A DNA stretch of 64,000 nucleotides from Sphingomonas sp. CFBP 8760 (GTDB taxonomy: Bacteria; Pseudomonadota; Alphaproteobacteria; Sphingomonadales; Sphingomonadaceae). This document shows positions 8,721 to 17,811 of this stretch, one piece after another. The stretch is from positions 167,949 through 231,948 of the forward strand of contig NZ_JACYUG010000006.1 in the NCBI RefSeq assembly GCF_014841615.1, in the 5' to 3' direction. Each line of letters opens with the position of its first letter. Position 1 is the stretch's first letter. The notes beneath the pieces were generated by a model. The model did no database searches and had not been told where the DNA came from. It worked only from the letters and a program-made list of their open reading frames with translations. The translations under genes and the position numbers were made by a program.

Positions 8721-10070
8721 ATGACGGACATGATCGATCGCCGTTCGGTAATCATGGGGGCTGCGGCGCTGACGGGCGCCTGCACGATGGCGCCTCGTCC
8801 GGGCGGAGCCGGCACGGCGGCGCCCCCCTTCGTCACGGTGGACGGGCTGGGCCTGCGCCGTCATGGCGCGCCCTATCGCTATGCCGGCGCCAATATCTGG
8901 TATGGTGCATGGCTGGGCGCGCCGACCGCCTATGGCGACCGGGCGCGGCTGTCGCGCGAGCTGGACCGGTTGCAGGCGCTAGGCGTGCGCAACCTGCGCG
9001 TGCTGGGATCGGCGGAACTGTCGCCGCTCAAAAATTCGATCACCCCCGGCTTCCGCGATGCCGGCGCCACCTACAACGCCGATCTGCTCGCCGGGCTGGA
9101 CTGGACGCTGGCGGAAATGGCCAGGCGCGACATGACCGCCGTCGTCTACCTGACCAATTTCTGGGAATGGTCGGGCGGGATGATGACCTATCTCTACTGG
9201 GTCAACGGCGGCGACTATATCGACATGAACGATCCGGCGCACCCATGGCCCGAATTCGCCGATCGTACCGCGGCCTTCTATGCCAATGGTCGGGCGCAGG
9301 CGCTGTACCGCGATTATATCCGCGCGCTCGTCACCCGCGTGAACGGCGTGACGGGCAAGCCCTATGCCGCCGATCCGACGATCATGGCGTGGCAGCTGGC
9401 CAACGAACCCCGCCCCGGCGGATCGGATGCCGTGGCGGTGCCCAACCTGCCGCATTACTATCGCTGGATCGACGAGACCGCGCGCTACATCAAGACGCTC
9501 GATCCCAACCACCTCGTCTGCACCGGTTCGGAAGGGCTGAAGGGATCGATCGAGCGCGAGGACGTGGTCCTTGCCGCGCACCGTTCGACGGCGATCGATT
9601 ATCTGACGACGCACATCTGGCCGAACAACTGGAGCTGGATGGAGGCGGGCAACCTCGCCGGCACCTATGATGCCGGTGCCGCCAGGGTCGCGGATTACAT
9701 CGCCGCGCACATCCGCCTCGCCACCACGCTCGGCAAGCCGCTGGTGATCGAGGAATTCGGTTACCCGCGCGACGGTGCCACCGCCTATGACCCGACGATC
9801 CCGACGACGTTCAAGGATCGTTTCTATCGCCAGATCTATGCCGCGATCGAGGCGGACGTCGCGCGCAGCGGGCCGCTGGCCGGATCCAATTTCTGGGCAT
9901 GGAACGGCGAGGCGCGGACGCCCCATGCCGACCACCGCTTCCGGCGTGGTGACCTCGGCTATATGGGCGATCCCCCGCACGAGCCGCAGGGCTGGTACGG
10001 CGTGTTCGACAGCGACGCCTCGACCCAGGCCGTCATCCGCGCCCATGCCGCCGCGCTGGCGAAGGGCTGA
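8721..10070 (+). CDS. GH5 endo-beta-1,4-mannanase, Tat lipoprotein
   Basis: A 449-aa retaining glycoside hydrolase, probably subfamily 7 mannanase. The N-terminus has a twin-arginine motif (DRRSVIMG) and a lipobox (LTGAC, Cys21), predicting Tat export and lipid anchoring. The catalytic domain shows LRVLGSAE, MAWQLANEPRP with acid/base E229, HIWPNNWSW, and VIEEFGYPR with nucleophile E345. Start ATG at 8721 follows AAAGGAAC. It should cut internal beta-1,4-mannosidic bonds at the cell surface or in the periplasm. GH26, deacetylase and alpha-galactosidase genes follow directly. Xylan or cellulose specificity is less likely given these partners. Confidence 0.88.
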   Translation: MTDMIDRRSVIMGAAALTGACTMAPRPGGAGTAAPPFVTVDGLGLRRHGAPYRYAGANIWYGAWLGAPTAYGDRARLSRELDRLQALGVRNLRVLGSAELSPLKNSITPGFRDAGATYNADLLAGLDWTLAEMARRDMTAVVYLTNFWEWSGGMMTYLYWVNGGDYIDMNDPAHPWPEFADRTAAFYANGRAQALYRDYIRALVTRVNGVTGKPYAADPTIMAWQLANEPRPGGSDAVAVPNLPHYYRWIDETARYIKTLDPNHLVCTGSEGLKGSIEREDVVLAAHRSTAIDYLTTHIWPNNWSWMEAGNLAGTYDAGAARVADYIAAHIRLATTLGKPLVIEEFGYPRDGATAYDPTIPTTFKDRFYRQIYAAIEADVARSGPLAGSNFWAWNGEARTPHADHRFRRGDLGYMGDPPHEPQGWYGVFDSDASTQAVIRAHAAALAKG

Positions 10071-10074
10071 ACGG

Positions 10075-11103
10075 ATGGATCACGGCACGACCCGACGCGG
10101 GACGCTGGCGGGCATGGGCGCGCTGGGGCTGTTGCACGCCGCCCCCCTGCTGGCCGCCCCCTCGCTGGCCGCCGCACCGGCGACGCGGGCGTTGAGCAAC
10201 CCCGCCGCATCGACCGGGGCACAGCGCCTCTATGCCTATCTGTGGAGCCAGTATGGCAGGCGGACGCTGACCGGCCAGCAGGAGGTGGGCCGGTCCGCGA
10301 ACGGCGGCCAGCCCGAACTCGATTACCTGCGCCGGACGACCGGCCGCCTGCCCGCGATGCTCGGCCTCGACTATATCGATCCGGCCGATAACGACGCGGT
10401 CAACGAACGGGCGGTCGCCTGGGCGCGGTCGGGCGGGATCGTCACGCTCTGCTGGCACTGGGGCGCACCCGATATCGGCACCGGCTACGAGAATTCGAAA
10501 AAGGATTTCGACGTCGCCGCCGCGCTGCGGCCCGGCACGCCGCAGCACGTCGCGATGCTGCGCGACATGGATCAGGTGGCCGTGCTGCTCGCGGGCCTGC
10601 GCGACCGGGGCATCCCGGTGTTGTGGCGGCCGTTCCACGAGTTCAGCGGCGACTGGTTCTGGTGGGGCAAGCATGGCCCCGACGCGTTCAAGGCGCTGTG
10701 GCGGCTGATGTACGATCGCTATACCCGCGTCCACCGGCTGACCAACCTGATCTGGGTGCTGGGCTGGGCCGGACAGAATGTCGATGCCGCCTGGTATCCC
10801 GGCCGCGCGCAGGTCGATATCGCGGGGGCGGACATCTATGTGCAGGATCACGGCAATCTCGCGCCGATGTTCGCGCAGGTGAAGGCGATCGTCGGCGACA
10901 CGCTGCCGATCTGCCTGCACGAGAATGGTCCGGTGCCCGATCCGGCGCTGCTCGGCCCCGATTCCGACTGGTTGTGGTTCATGACGTGGCATAGCCGCTG
11001 GCTGACGGGCGCGGACCAGAACACCCCCGATCTGCTGCGCCGCTATTTCGCATCGCGCCGCTACGTGACGAAGGATGAACTACCCGCATGGTTGAAGGCA
11101 TGA
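10075..11103 (+). CDS. GH26 beta-mannanase, exported
   Basis: A 342-aa GH26 enzyme. A Tat-like signal peptide (TTRRGTLAGMGALGLL) precedes the TIM barrel. Family motifs are LTGQQE, the substrate-site CWHWG, VLWRPFHEFSGDWFWWG with acid/base E189, and ICLHENGPVPD with nucleophile E283. GH26 members are mainly endo- or exo-acting mannanases that release mannobiose or mannotriose. Having both GH5 and GH26 mannanases in one operon suggests division of labour between polymer and oligomer. It starts 4 bp after the GH5 stop and its stop overlaps the next gene. Confidence 0.9.
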   Translation: MDHGTTRRGTLAGMGALGLLHAAPLLAAPSLAAAPATRALSNPAASTGAQRLYAYLWSQYGRRTLTGQQEVGRSANGGQPELDYLRRTTGRLPAMLGLDYIDPADNDAVNERAVAWARSGGIVTLCWHWGAPDIGTGYENSKKDFDVAAALRPGTPQHVAMLRDMDQVAVLLAGLRDRGIPVLWRPFHEFSGDWFWWGKHGPDAFKALWRLMYDRYTRVHRLTNLIWVLGWAGQNVDAAWYPGRAQVDIAGADIYVQDHGNLAPMFAQVKAIVGDTLPICLHENGPVPDPALLGPDSDWLWFMTWHSRWLTGADQNTPDLLRRYFASRRYVTKDELPAWLKA

Positions 11104-12212
11104 GGATCGCCGCCGCACTCGCCGCCCTGTCGCTGGCGGGGACGGCTCCCGCCGCCGGGCCGGCCGCCGAAGCGGTGACGGTGACACCCGCACCGGCCAC
11201 CACCGTCGCGGGCGCCGCGCTGCCCCTGAACATCGGCGGGCGGGTCGAGCGCACGCCGGACGGCTATCGCCGGCAATGGCCGGGCACCTATCTGGAGGGC
11301 GCGTTCCGGGGCAAGGCGGCGCTGATCCGCATCGGCACCGGCGACATCGTGCTCAACGTCGCGGTCGATGGCCGGCGTGTCGCCCACCTCGTCAAGCCGC
11401 AGCCCGGCCTCTACCGGATCGGCGGTCTGGCCGGGGGACGTCATACCCTGCGCATCGACGTGGCGGGGGAAAGCCAGTCCGGTCCGACCATGATCGGCGG
11501 CCTCTATGCCACTGGCACCACCCGCCCCCTGCCCGCCCCGGCCCGTTCCCGCCGGGTCGAGTTCATCGGCGATTCGCATACCGTCGGCTACGGCAACATC
11601 TCCCCCACCCGGACCTGCACGCCGGCCGAGGTATGGGCGACGACCGACCCGGCACAGGGTGTCGCCGGGCGCCTCGCCCGCCGCTACGATGCCGATTACC
11701 GGGTCAATGCGATCTCCGGTCGCGGGATCGTGCGCAATTACGACGGCGGCATCGGCGACACGCTGCCCATCGTCTATCCCTTCACGCTGTTCGACAAGGT
11801 GGCGCGCCACGACGACGCGGCATGGCACCCGCACCTGATCGTCATCGCGCTGGGCACCAACGACTTCTCGACGGCGCTTCATGCCGGCGAACGCTGGTCG
11901 ACCCGCCCCTCGCTCCATGCGGATTACGAGGACCGGTACGTCGCCTTCGTCACCGGCCTGCGCACCGAGCATCCGGGCGCGCACATCCTGCTGTGGGCGA
12001 CCGACATGGCCGATGGCGAAATCGCCGCGCAGACGGCCAGGGTCGCCGCCCGCCTGAACGCCGCCGGGGATGCCCGTGTCGCGTTCGTCGCGGTGCCGGG
12101 ACTGGCGATGTCGGGCTGCGACTATCACCCCTCGACCGCGGACGACCAGATCATCGCCGACCGGCTGGCCACCTATGTGGAGGCGCATCCCGCCCTGTGG
12201 ACCGGACGGTGA
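11100..12212 (+). CDS. SGNH-family carbohydrate acetylesterase (CE2-type)
   Basis: A 370-aa exported esterase with two domains: an N-terminal jelly-roll of about 140 residues and a C-terminal SGNH hydrolase. The catalytic landmarks are FIGDSHTVGYGN (Ser159), GTNDF (252-256) and CDYHPS (His343). The two-domain layout is that of CE2 acetylesterases, which remove O-acetyl groups from mannan and xylan. ATG 11100 overlaps the GH26 stop (ATGA) and gives a clean signal peptide; another ATG lies 4 codons upstream at 11088. Deacetylation would give mannanases and the alpha-galactosidase access to acetylated softwood-type galactoglucomannan. Confidence 0.82.
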   Translation: MRIAAALAALSLAGTAPAAGPAAEAVTVTPAPATTVAGAALPLNIGGRVERTPDGYRRQWPGTYLEGAFRGKAALIRIGTGDIVLNVAVDGRRVAHLVKPQPGLYRIGGLAGGRHTLRIDVAGESQSGPTMIGGLYATGTTRPLPAPARSRRVEFIGDSHTVGYGNISPTRTCTPAEVWATTDPAQGVAGRLARRYDADYRVNAISGRGIVRNYDGGIGDTLPIVYPFTLFDKVARHDDAAWHPHLIVIALGTNDFSTALHAGERWSTRPSLHADYEDRYVAFVTGLRTEHPGAHILLWATDMADGEIAAQTARVAARLNAAGDARVAFVAVPGLAMSGCDYHPSTADDQIIADRLATYVEAHPALWTGR

Positions 12213-12296
12213 TGGCAAATAGCCGGCACGACAGGGCGGGCGGGCTTCGCCCCGCGCGCGATGCGGATGCCGACCTGAAGGAATAATGGATCGATC

Positions 12297-13529
12297 ATGC
12301 TGAAAAAGTCATTTCCTCACTTGCTGGCCGCCCTGCTGCTGCTGGGTGCCGCCGCGCCTGTCCCGGCGCAGGAGGTGCTCGATCCCGATCCCAATACGCT
12401 GGCGCCGTCGAAGGACCCGAGGCGGACCGCGAACGGCCTGGCCCCGACGCCGCCGATGGGCTGGAACAGCTGGAACAAATTTGCCTGCAAGGTCGACGAA
12501 GCCACCATCCGCGCCACCGCCGACGCGATCGCGTCCAACGGGATGCAGGCGGCGGGATACCAATATATCGTCATCGACGATTGCTGGCACGGCACCCGCG
12601 ACGCGAACGGCTTTATCACCGAGGACAGGGCACGCTTCCCCGGCGGGCTGAAGGCGTTGTCCGACTATGTCCATGCGAAGGGGCTGAAGTTCGGCATCTA
12701 TTCGGATGCCGGCACCAAGACCTGCGGCGGCCGTCCGGGCAGTCAGGGGCACGAATATCAGGATGCGCTGCAATATGCGCGCTGGGGCGTGGACTATCTG
12801 AAATACGACTGGTGCTCGACGGGCGTCCGCAACGCGGAGGAGGCGTATGCGCTGATGTCGGATGCCCTGCGCGCATCGGGCCGCGCCATCCTGTTCTCGA
12901 TGTGCGAATGGGGCAATTCGAAGCCGTGGCTGTGGGCGTCGAAGATCGGCAACATGTGGCGCACGACCGGCGATATCACCGACAAATGGACCGGCCATCA
13001 TGGCTATAGCTGGGGCGTGACGTCGATCGCCGACATGAACGAGCCGCTATGGCCCTATGCCGGCCCGGGCCACTGGAACGACCCGGACATGCTGGAAGTG
13101 GGCAACGGCGGCATGACCGATACCGAGTACCGGTCGCACTTCTCGCTATGGGCGATGATGGCCGCGCCGCTGATCGCGGGCAACGATGTCGTCGCCATGG
13201 ACGCGGCGACGCGGGCGATCCTGCTGAACACCGATGTCATCGCGGTCGATCAGGATGCGCTGGGCATTCAGGGCCACCGTGTCTGGAAGGATGGCGATCG
13301 CGAAGTCTGGTCCAAACCGCTGTCGGATGGCGGCCGTGCCCTGTTGCTGTTCAACCGCGGCGATGCGCCGGCGACGATCGCCGCAGACTGGGCGATGCTC
13401 GGCCTGCCGCGCTCGGTCCGGTTGCAGGTGCGCGACCTGTGGGCGCATCGCGAACTCGGCAAACGTTCGGGCCACTATCAAGCCGCAGTTCCGCCGCACG
13501 GCGTCGTCATGCTCAGACTGAAGCCCTGA
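12297..13529 (+). CDS. GH27 alpha-galactosidase, exported
   Basis: A 410-aa retaining alpha-galactosidase. After a signal peptide (LLAALLLLGAAAPVPAQ) the barrel opens with TPPMGWNSWNKF, the family hallmark. Nucleophile D171 sits in YLKYDWCS and acid/base D226 in RTTGDITDKW; PGHWNDPDMLEVG is also typical, and a beta-sandwich C-terminal domain follows. It should remove alpha-1,6-galactosyl side chains from galactomannan. An ATG at 12286 is rejected because it meets a stop after five codons. It is the last gene of the operon, 84 bp after the esterase, and is followed by a strong hairpin. Confidence 0.92.
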   Translation: MLKKSFPHLLAALLLLGAAAPVPAQEVLDPDPNTLAPSKDPRRTANGLAPTPPMGWNSWNKFACKVDEATIRATADAIASNGMQAAGYQYIVIDDCWHGTRDANGFITEDRARFPGGLKALSDYVHAKGLKFGIYSDAGTKTCGGRPGSQGHEYQDALQYARWGVDYLKYDWCSTGVRNAEEAYALMSDALRASGRAILFSMCEWGNSKPWLWASKIGNMWRTTGDITDKWTGHHGYSWGVTSIADMNEPLWPYAGPGHWNDPDMLEVGNGGMTDTEYRSHFSLWAMMAAPLIAGNDVVAMDAATRAILLNTDVIAVDQDALGIQGHRVWKDGDREVWSKPLSDGGRALLLFNRGDAPATIAADWAMLGLPRSVRLQVRDLWAHRELGKRSGHYQAAVPPHGVVMLRLKP

Positions 13530-13563
13530 TCCGCCGACCGGGAAACCACGCCCCGACACCATC

Positions 13564-13600
13564 ACCGGCTCCTGTCCATCGTCGGCGCACAGGAGCCGGT
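13564..13600 (+). terminator. Hairpin after the mannanase operon
   Basis: A perfect 12-bp stem (ACCGGCTCCTGT at 13564-13575, ACAGGAGCCGGT at 13589-13600) with a 13-nt loop begins 35 bp after the alpha-galactosidase stop. There is no U-tract, so it is either a weak terminator or a 3'-end stabilising hairpin. Confidence 0.5.
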
Positions 13601-13817
13601 CGATCGCAAAGCTGCCATGCCTGTAACCATGTTCTTGGTCGAAGCCGTGGATTCGCGATGATCCGATTCAGGCGTTCGCCATGGGTATCCAGATATCCCC
13701 TCGGATTTTTCGCATCATCTGCATGAAATCCCGGATTTACTGATACCGCTCACAGTTCTCCTCCCACTACATGCAATGCGTTATAAGCAACCGGTGGTTA
13801 CGATCACTGATAACGCT

Positions 13818-13829
13818 ATTTCATGAAAT
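13818..13829. promoter_or_regulatory. Palindrome upstream of the second TonB receptor
   Basis: ATTTCATGAAAT is a perfect 12-bp palindrome in AT-rich DNA, about 75 bp upstream of the promoter-like hexamers. It could be a repressor or activator site. It was not seen upstream of the other two receptor genes, which argues against a site common to all three. Confidence 0.35.
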
Positions 13830-13901
13830 GGTATACGAATATTGGGCTTGGTATTGTTCCTACCGGATCTCAAATACTGCCGTGGAAAGCGATCATTTGC
13901 A

Positions 13902-13931
13902 TTGACACGCAATTCCATGATGTGCGTATCT
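13902..13931 (+). promoter_or_regulatory. Probable sigma-70 promoter of the second TonB receptor
   Basis: A consensus -35 hexamer TTGACA (13902-13907) is followed at 18 nt by GTATCT, or at 19 nt by TATCTG. The start codon is about 60 bp downstream, with a G-rich ribosome-binding site (GGGGGGAT) before ATG 13993. Confidence 0.45.
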
Positions 13932-13992
13932 GTCCTACATATTGAGGTGTGAAGGGCGATAATGCTCCGCACCTGCTTGTCGGGGGGGATCA

Positions 13993-16900
13993 ATGAGCAC
14001 GATTGCGTCATTCCGTTTACGTCGCGTGGCCGCCACCAGTTCGTGGCTGGCGATCGGACTGGCGATCGGCGCGATGCCTCATGTCGCGGCGGCACAATCG
14101 AACAGCGGCGCACCGGCGACATCGAACGGCCCGCAGGCCAATGCACCGTCCTCCGACAGCGAGATTCTGGTCGTGGGGTCCCGCGAGAGCCAGCAGACCG
14201 CCAACCGGCGCAAGCGCAACGCCCGTACCGCCACCGACTCCATCGTCGCCGACGATATCGGGTCGTTCCCGGACCGGAACGTCAACGAGGCGATCTCCCG
14301 CATCCCCGGCGTCGCGCTGTCCCGCAACGAATTCGGCGAGGGCGACGGGGTCGCCGTCCGTGGCAACGGCCCCGGCCTGACCCGCGTCGAACTGGACGGT
14401 ATCGGCGTCCAGTCGACCAACGGCCTCGCGATCGATGGTGGCGCGACGCGCGGCGGCGATCTGCGCGAACTTTCGGCGGAACTCATCAAGAGCGTCGACG
14501 TGGTCAAGGGGTCGACCGCCGACCAGACCGAGGGGTCGCTGGGTGGCGGCGTGCAGATCAAGACGCGTAGCGGCCTGGATTTCAAGAAACCCTATTTCTC
14601 GGTGCGCGCCGGCGCCCAGCAGAATTCGCTGGGCCGCGACTGGACGCCGGATTTCAACGCCGTGGCGTCGCGCCGCTATCTGGGCGGCCGGCTGGGCGTG
14701 ATCGTCAGCGGCACCTATGCCAAAATCCAGAACAACGGCCACAATTACGAGAACACGACGAGCAACAACCGCAACTATTCGCGCCTGTACGATTTCGACA
14801 ACTCGCCCGAAAAGACCTTCGCCTTCAACCCCGACACGGTCGGCACCGATGCCGCGGACGTGCCGATCGCGAACAGCTTCGCACCGGGTGGCGGCGCATT
14901 GACGCCGCGCCGGCTCGTTACGCTGGCCGCCGGCGCGCAGAGCAAGGCGGAATGCATCAGCATCTTCCCGTTCAACACCACGGGATCGGCGACGCAGCGG
15001 ACGCAGCGCATCCTGGAACAGCAGACCTGCCTGAACCAGTGGAACGACTACACCCCGTCGCTGATCCGCCATTTCACCAACGAACAGAATGACGAACGCT
15101 ACTCGCTGGATGCGCGGTTCGACTTCCAGGTGAACGACAATCTGGTGCTGTTCTTCAAAGGCACCCGTGCCGACCGCAAGGTCCACGACCAGAACCGCAG
15201 CCGCACGCCGATCACGCTGTTCAGCGCCAACCCGGCGGGCAGCTTCGTCGATTCCACCATCACCACCGTCCCGCGCACGCGCACGGTTTCACCCAATGCG
15301 CCGGCCGGCTATTATCTGTTTGACCCGCAATACGGCCTGAACAACATCGCCAACAATCCGACGCTGGGCAACGTGCTGAACGTGGTGCCCGGCAGCGTCG
15401 TGGTCGATGCGAAGCACAACGTCACGGGGATGACGTTGACCAACAACTCGGTCAACATCGACCAGATCGAGAACGAGATCGATACCAAGACCGCCTATGT
15501 GCAGGGCGGGGCGGAATGGCGCAGCGACCGGCTGGAGATCGACCTGTGGGGCGGCATGACCCGCGCGCGGACCAGCCGTGCCGACATGCGCACCGCGCGC
15601 TCCTATCAATATGGCGACGCCACGCTGGCGCTGCAGGACAACGGCCTGTGGGACATCCAGCTTCCCGCCAATTATGACGAGACGAACCCGGCTAACTTCG
15701 TCCAGGTCAACCGTCCGCCCTGCGTCGCGGGCGGAACGAACCCGGCGACCTGTATCGGGCAGAATGCGGTCGCGGCATCGGCCAACGGCCCTGCGACACC
15801 GCAGTATCTGGTGTCGCAGCTGCCGCTGGTCACGCCCAGCTTCTCGGTCCTGTATTCCCCGCGTCTCGGCATCGCGTCCGAAAAGATCGGCAAGTTCGAT
15901 TTCGCCTACAAGACCGAGGATCTGCTGCCGTTCATCAACCGCATCAAGGTCGGTGCGATGTATCGCAACAACCGCATCAGTCGCTGGGGCGGCGGCGGCT
16001 ATACCACGGTGTCGCAGCAGGGCGTGTTCGGCCAGCCCGGTTATGTGCCCGCGGTCATCGTGCCGACCGCGCAGGTCCGCGGCACCTTCCGCGCGTGTGA
16101 GCCGACCGCGGGATCGGCCGCCGCCGGTGGCCTGTCGTGCAACTTCGGCTTCGTGCCCAGCACCAACCCCGCCAATATCCGCTCGGGCGTCGACACGCTG
16201 ACCCCGCAGGCGCTGCGCGACCTGTTCGCCGGCACGCTCGACAAGGCGGATTCGAAGTTCTTCGGGGACCTGCCCAACCGCGGCAACCTGCCGCCCTCGT
16301 GGCAGGGCATCCGCACCGACGAGCTGTTCTCGCAACTCGGCGCATCGCAGTTCCTGAACTTCGACTGCCTGATCAGTTGCGTCGGCAGCGACGGCCAGAC
16401 CTATGCGCAGCCGGTCGCACGCACCAACGAGACGATCAGGAACGTCTATGCGATGGTCGACTTCAACCAGGATCTGCCGCTGGGCTTGCGGTTCGACGGC
16501 AACACCGGTGTCCGCGGCGTCTTCACCAAGGTCTCCGGCACGGCCTTGCAGACCATCTCCGCGGTCCGCGTGCTGCCGGGGTTCAACGCGGCCGATCCCA
16601 ACAACACCGGCACGATCTCGACCCAGACCTTCTCGTTCCCCGCCACCATCAATTCGTCGACGCGCGACTGGCTGCCCACGGTCAACCTTAACCTCTGGGC
16701 CTTCCGCGACAGCCTGGTCTTCCGGGCCTATGGCGGCAAGACGGTCGCGCGGCCGTCGACCGACCGGCTGCTGCCGGGCGGCAACTGCACCGCCTATGAC
16801 GAGCGGCAGGCGCTGATCGCGGGCGACGACGAATTCGGGTGCAGCGGCCGGCTGGGCAATCCGGGGCTGAAGCCGTTCACCGCCTGGAACTACAACTTCA

Positions 16901-17670
16901 GCCTCGAATGGTATGCCAATGCCGACACGCTGTTCTCGGCCACGTTCGGCCGGCTCGACGTGAAGGTCGGCAACCCGATCGGCGTGACGGTGCTGTCCCG
17001 CCCGTTCGAGGGCAGCACCGTGACCGATCCCGTCACCGGCCGGCCGCTCAGCGAGATCGAATTCTCGATCCCCACCTGGGCGAACGGGCCGGGCTATAAG
17101 CGCAACATCTGGGAATTCCAGGCGAAGACCGCCTTCACGATGCTGCCGTGGATCTTCCGCCACACCGGTGTCGACACCAACCTGTCGATCCTGTCGTCGA
17201 TCGTCACCTCCGGCCAGCGCGAACCGCTGACCGGCGACACGATGCTGCCGCCCGACGAATCGAAATATTATCTGAACACCTCATTCTGGTATGACGACGG
17301 GCGGTTCAACTTCCGGCTGGCCTATCAGAAGCGGACGACGCGGTTCAGCTGCATCACGCCGTGCGGCGGCAACACCGGCGATATCAACTATCCGGGCGAA
17401 CAATGGACCAACGTCCGGCTGGTCGGCCCCGGCTACAATCCCGGCACGGCCCGCTTCATCGACGGCAGCGAGTTCCTCGACGCCAAGGCGGCGTGGAACA
17501 TCACCCGCGCGCTGCAGGTCTATGTCGAGGCGCGCAACATCTCGCGGGAGGCGCAGACGATCTCGACCGGGCCGTACATCAACTTCGCCGACGGCACGCC
17601 GCGCATCATGAAGATCCAGTATGGCGGCCGTCGTATCCTGGGCGGTGTCCGCTTCCAGTTCGGACGATAA
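13993..17670 (+). CDS. TonB-dependent outer-membrane receptor (1225 aa)
   Basis: The largest of the three receptors. A signal peptide ends near residue 35 (GAMPHVAAAQ), a TonB box follows (SEILVVGSRE, about 56-65), then a plug domain with VADDIGSFPDRNVNEAISRI and VRGNGPGLTRVELDG, then the beta-barrel. Several extracellular loops carry closely spaced Cys residues (CVAGGTNPATC, CTAYDERQ...GCSG, CITPCGG), probably disulfide-stabilised. The C-terminus reads VRFQFGR and does not end in Phe as most barrels do. The ligand is unknown; its place behind the mannanase operon suggests a glycan. ATG 13993 is backed by GGGGGGAT. Confidence 0.92.
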   Translation: MSTIASFRLRRVAATSSWLAIGLAIGAMPHVAAAQSNSGAPATSNGPQANAPSSDSEILVVGSRESQQTANRRKRNARTATDSIVADDIGSFPDRNVNEAISRIPGVALSRNEFGEGDGVAVRGNGPGLTRVELDGIGVQSTNGLAIDGGATRGGDLRELSAELIKSVDVVKGSTADQTEGSLGGGVQIKTRSGLDFKKPYFSVRAGAQQNSLGRDWTPDFNAVASRRYLGGRLGVIVSGTYAKIQNNGHNYENTTSNNRNYSRLYDFDNSPEKTFAFNPDTVGTDAADVPIANSFAPGGGALTPRRLVTLAAGAQSKAECISIFPFNTTGSATQRTQRILEQQTCLNQWNDYTPSLIRHFTNEQNDERYSLDARFDFQVNDNLVLFFKGTRADRKVHDQNRSRTPITLFSANPAGSFVDSTITTVPRTRTVSPNAPAGYYLFDPQYGLNNIANNPTLGNVLNVVPGSVVVDAKHNVTGMTLTNNSVNIDQIENEIDTKTAYVQGGAEWRSDRLEIDLWGGMTRARTSRADMRTARSYQYGDATLALQDNGLWDIQLPANYDETNPANFVQVNRPPCVAGGTNPATCIGQNAVAASANGPATPQYLVSQLPLVTPSFSVLYSPRLGIASEKIGKFDFAYKTEDLLPFINRIKVGAMYRNNRISRWGGGGYTTVSQQGVFGQPGYVPAVIVPTAQVRGTFRACEPTAGSAAAGGLSCNFGFVPSTNPANIRSGVDTLTPQALRDLFAGTLDKADSKFFGDLPNRGNLPPSWQGIRTDELFSQLGASQFLNFDCLISCVGSDGQTYAQPVARTNETIRNVYAMVDFNQDLPLGLRFDGNTGVRGVFTKVSGTALQTISAVRVLPGFNAADPNNTGTISTQTFSFPATINSSTRDWLPTVNLNLWAFRDSLVFRAYGGKTVARPSTDRLLPGGNCTAYDERQALIAGDDEFGCSGRLGNPGLKPFTAWNYNFSLEWYANADTLFSATFGRLDVKVGNPIGVTVLSRPFEGSTVTDPVTGRPLSEIEFSIPTWANGPGYKRNIWEFQAKTAFTMLPWIFRHTGVDTNLSILSSIVTSGQREPLTGDTMLPPDESKYYLNTSFWYDDGRFNFRLAYQKRTTRFSCITPCGGNTGDINYPGEQWTNVRLVGPGYNPGTARFIDGSEFLDAKAAWNITRALQVYVEARNISREAQTISTGPYINFADGTPRIMKIQYGGRRILGGVRFQFGR

Positions 17671-17811
17671 CGCGGGAAAAGCGAGAGGGGAGGTGCAGGG
17701 GCGGCGGCGCGCGGAACGCCCGCCCTCCCCGCCATCGGGCTGGACGGAAAATCACCGCCATCCGGGACGATAGACGATGCGGACCGCCCCCCTGCCGTGA
17801 TAGGGCCGGCG

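Larger units (their letters stand above)
13530..13992. other. 463-bp intergenic control region between alpha-galactosidase and second receptor
   Basis: No gene is seen. The GC-rich first part holds the hairpin at 13564-13600. From about 13,730 composition turns AT-rich and contains the palindrome at 13818-13829 and a promoter-like element at 13902-13931. Together these look like the end of one operon and the control region of the next. Confidence 0.6.
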
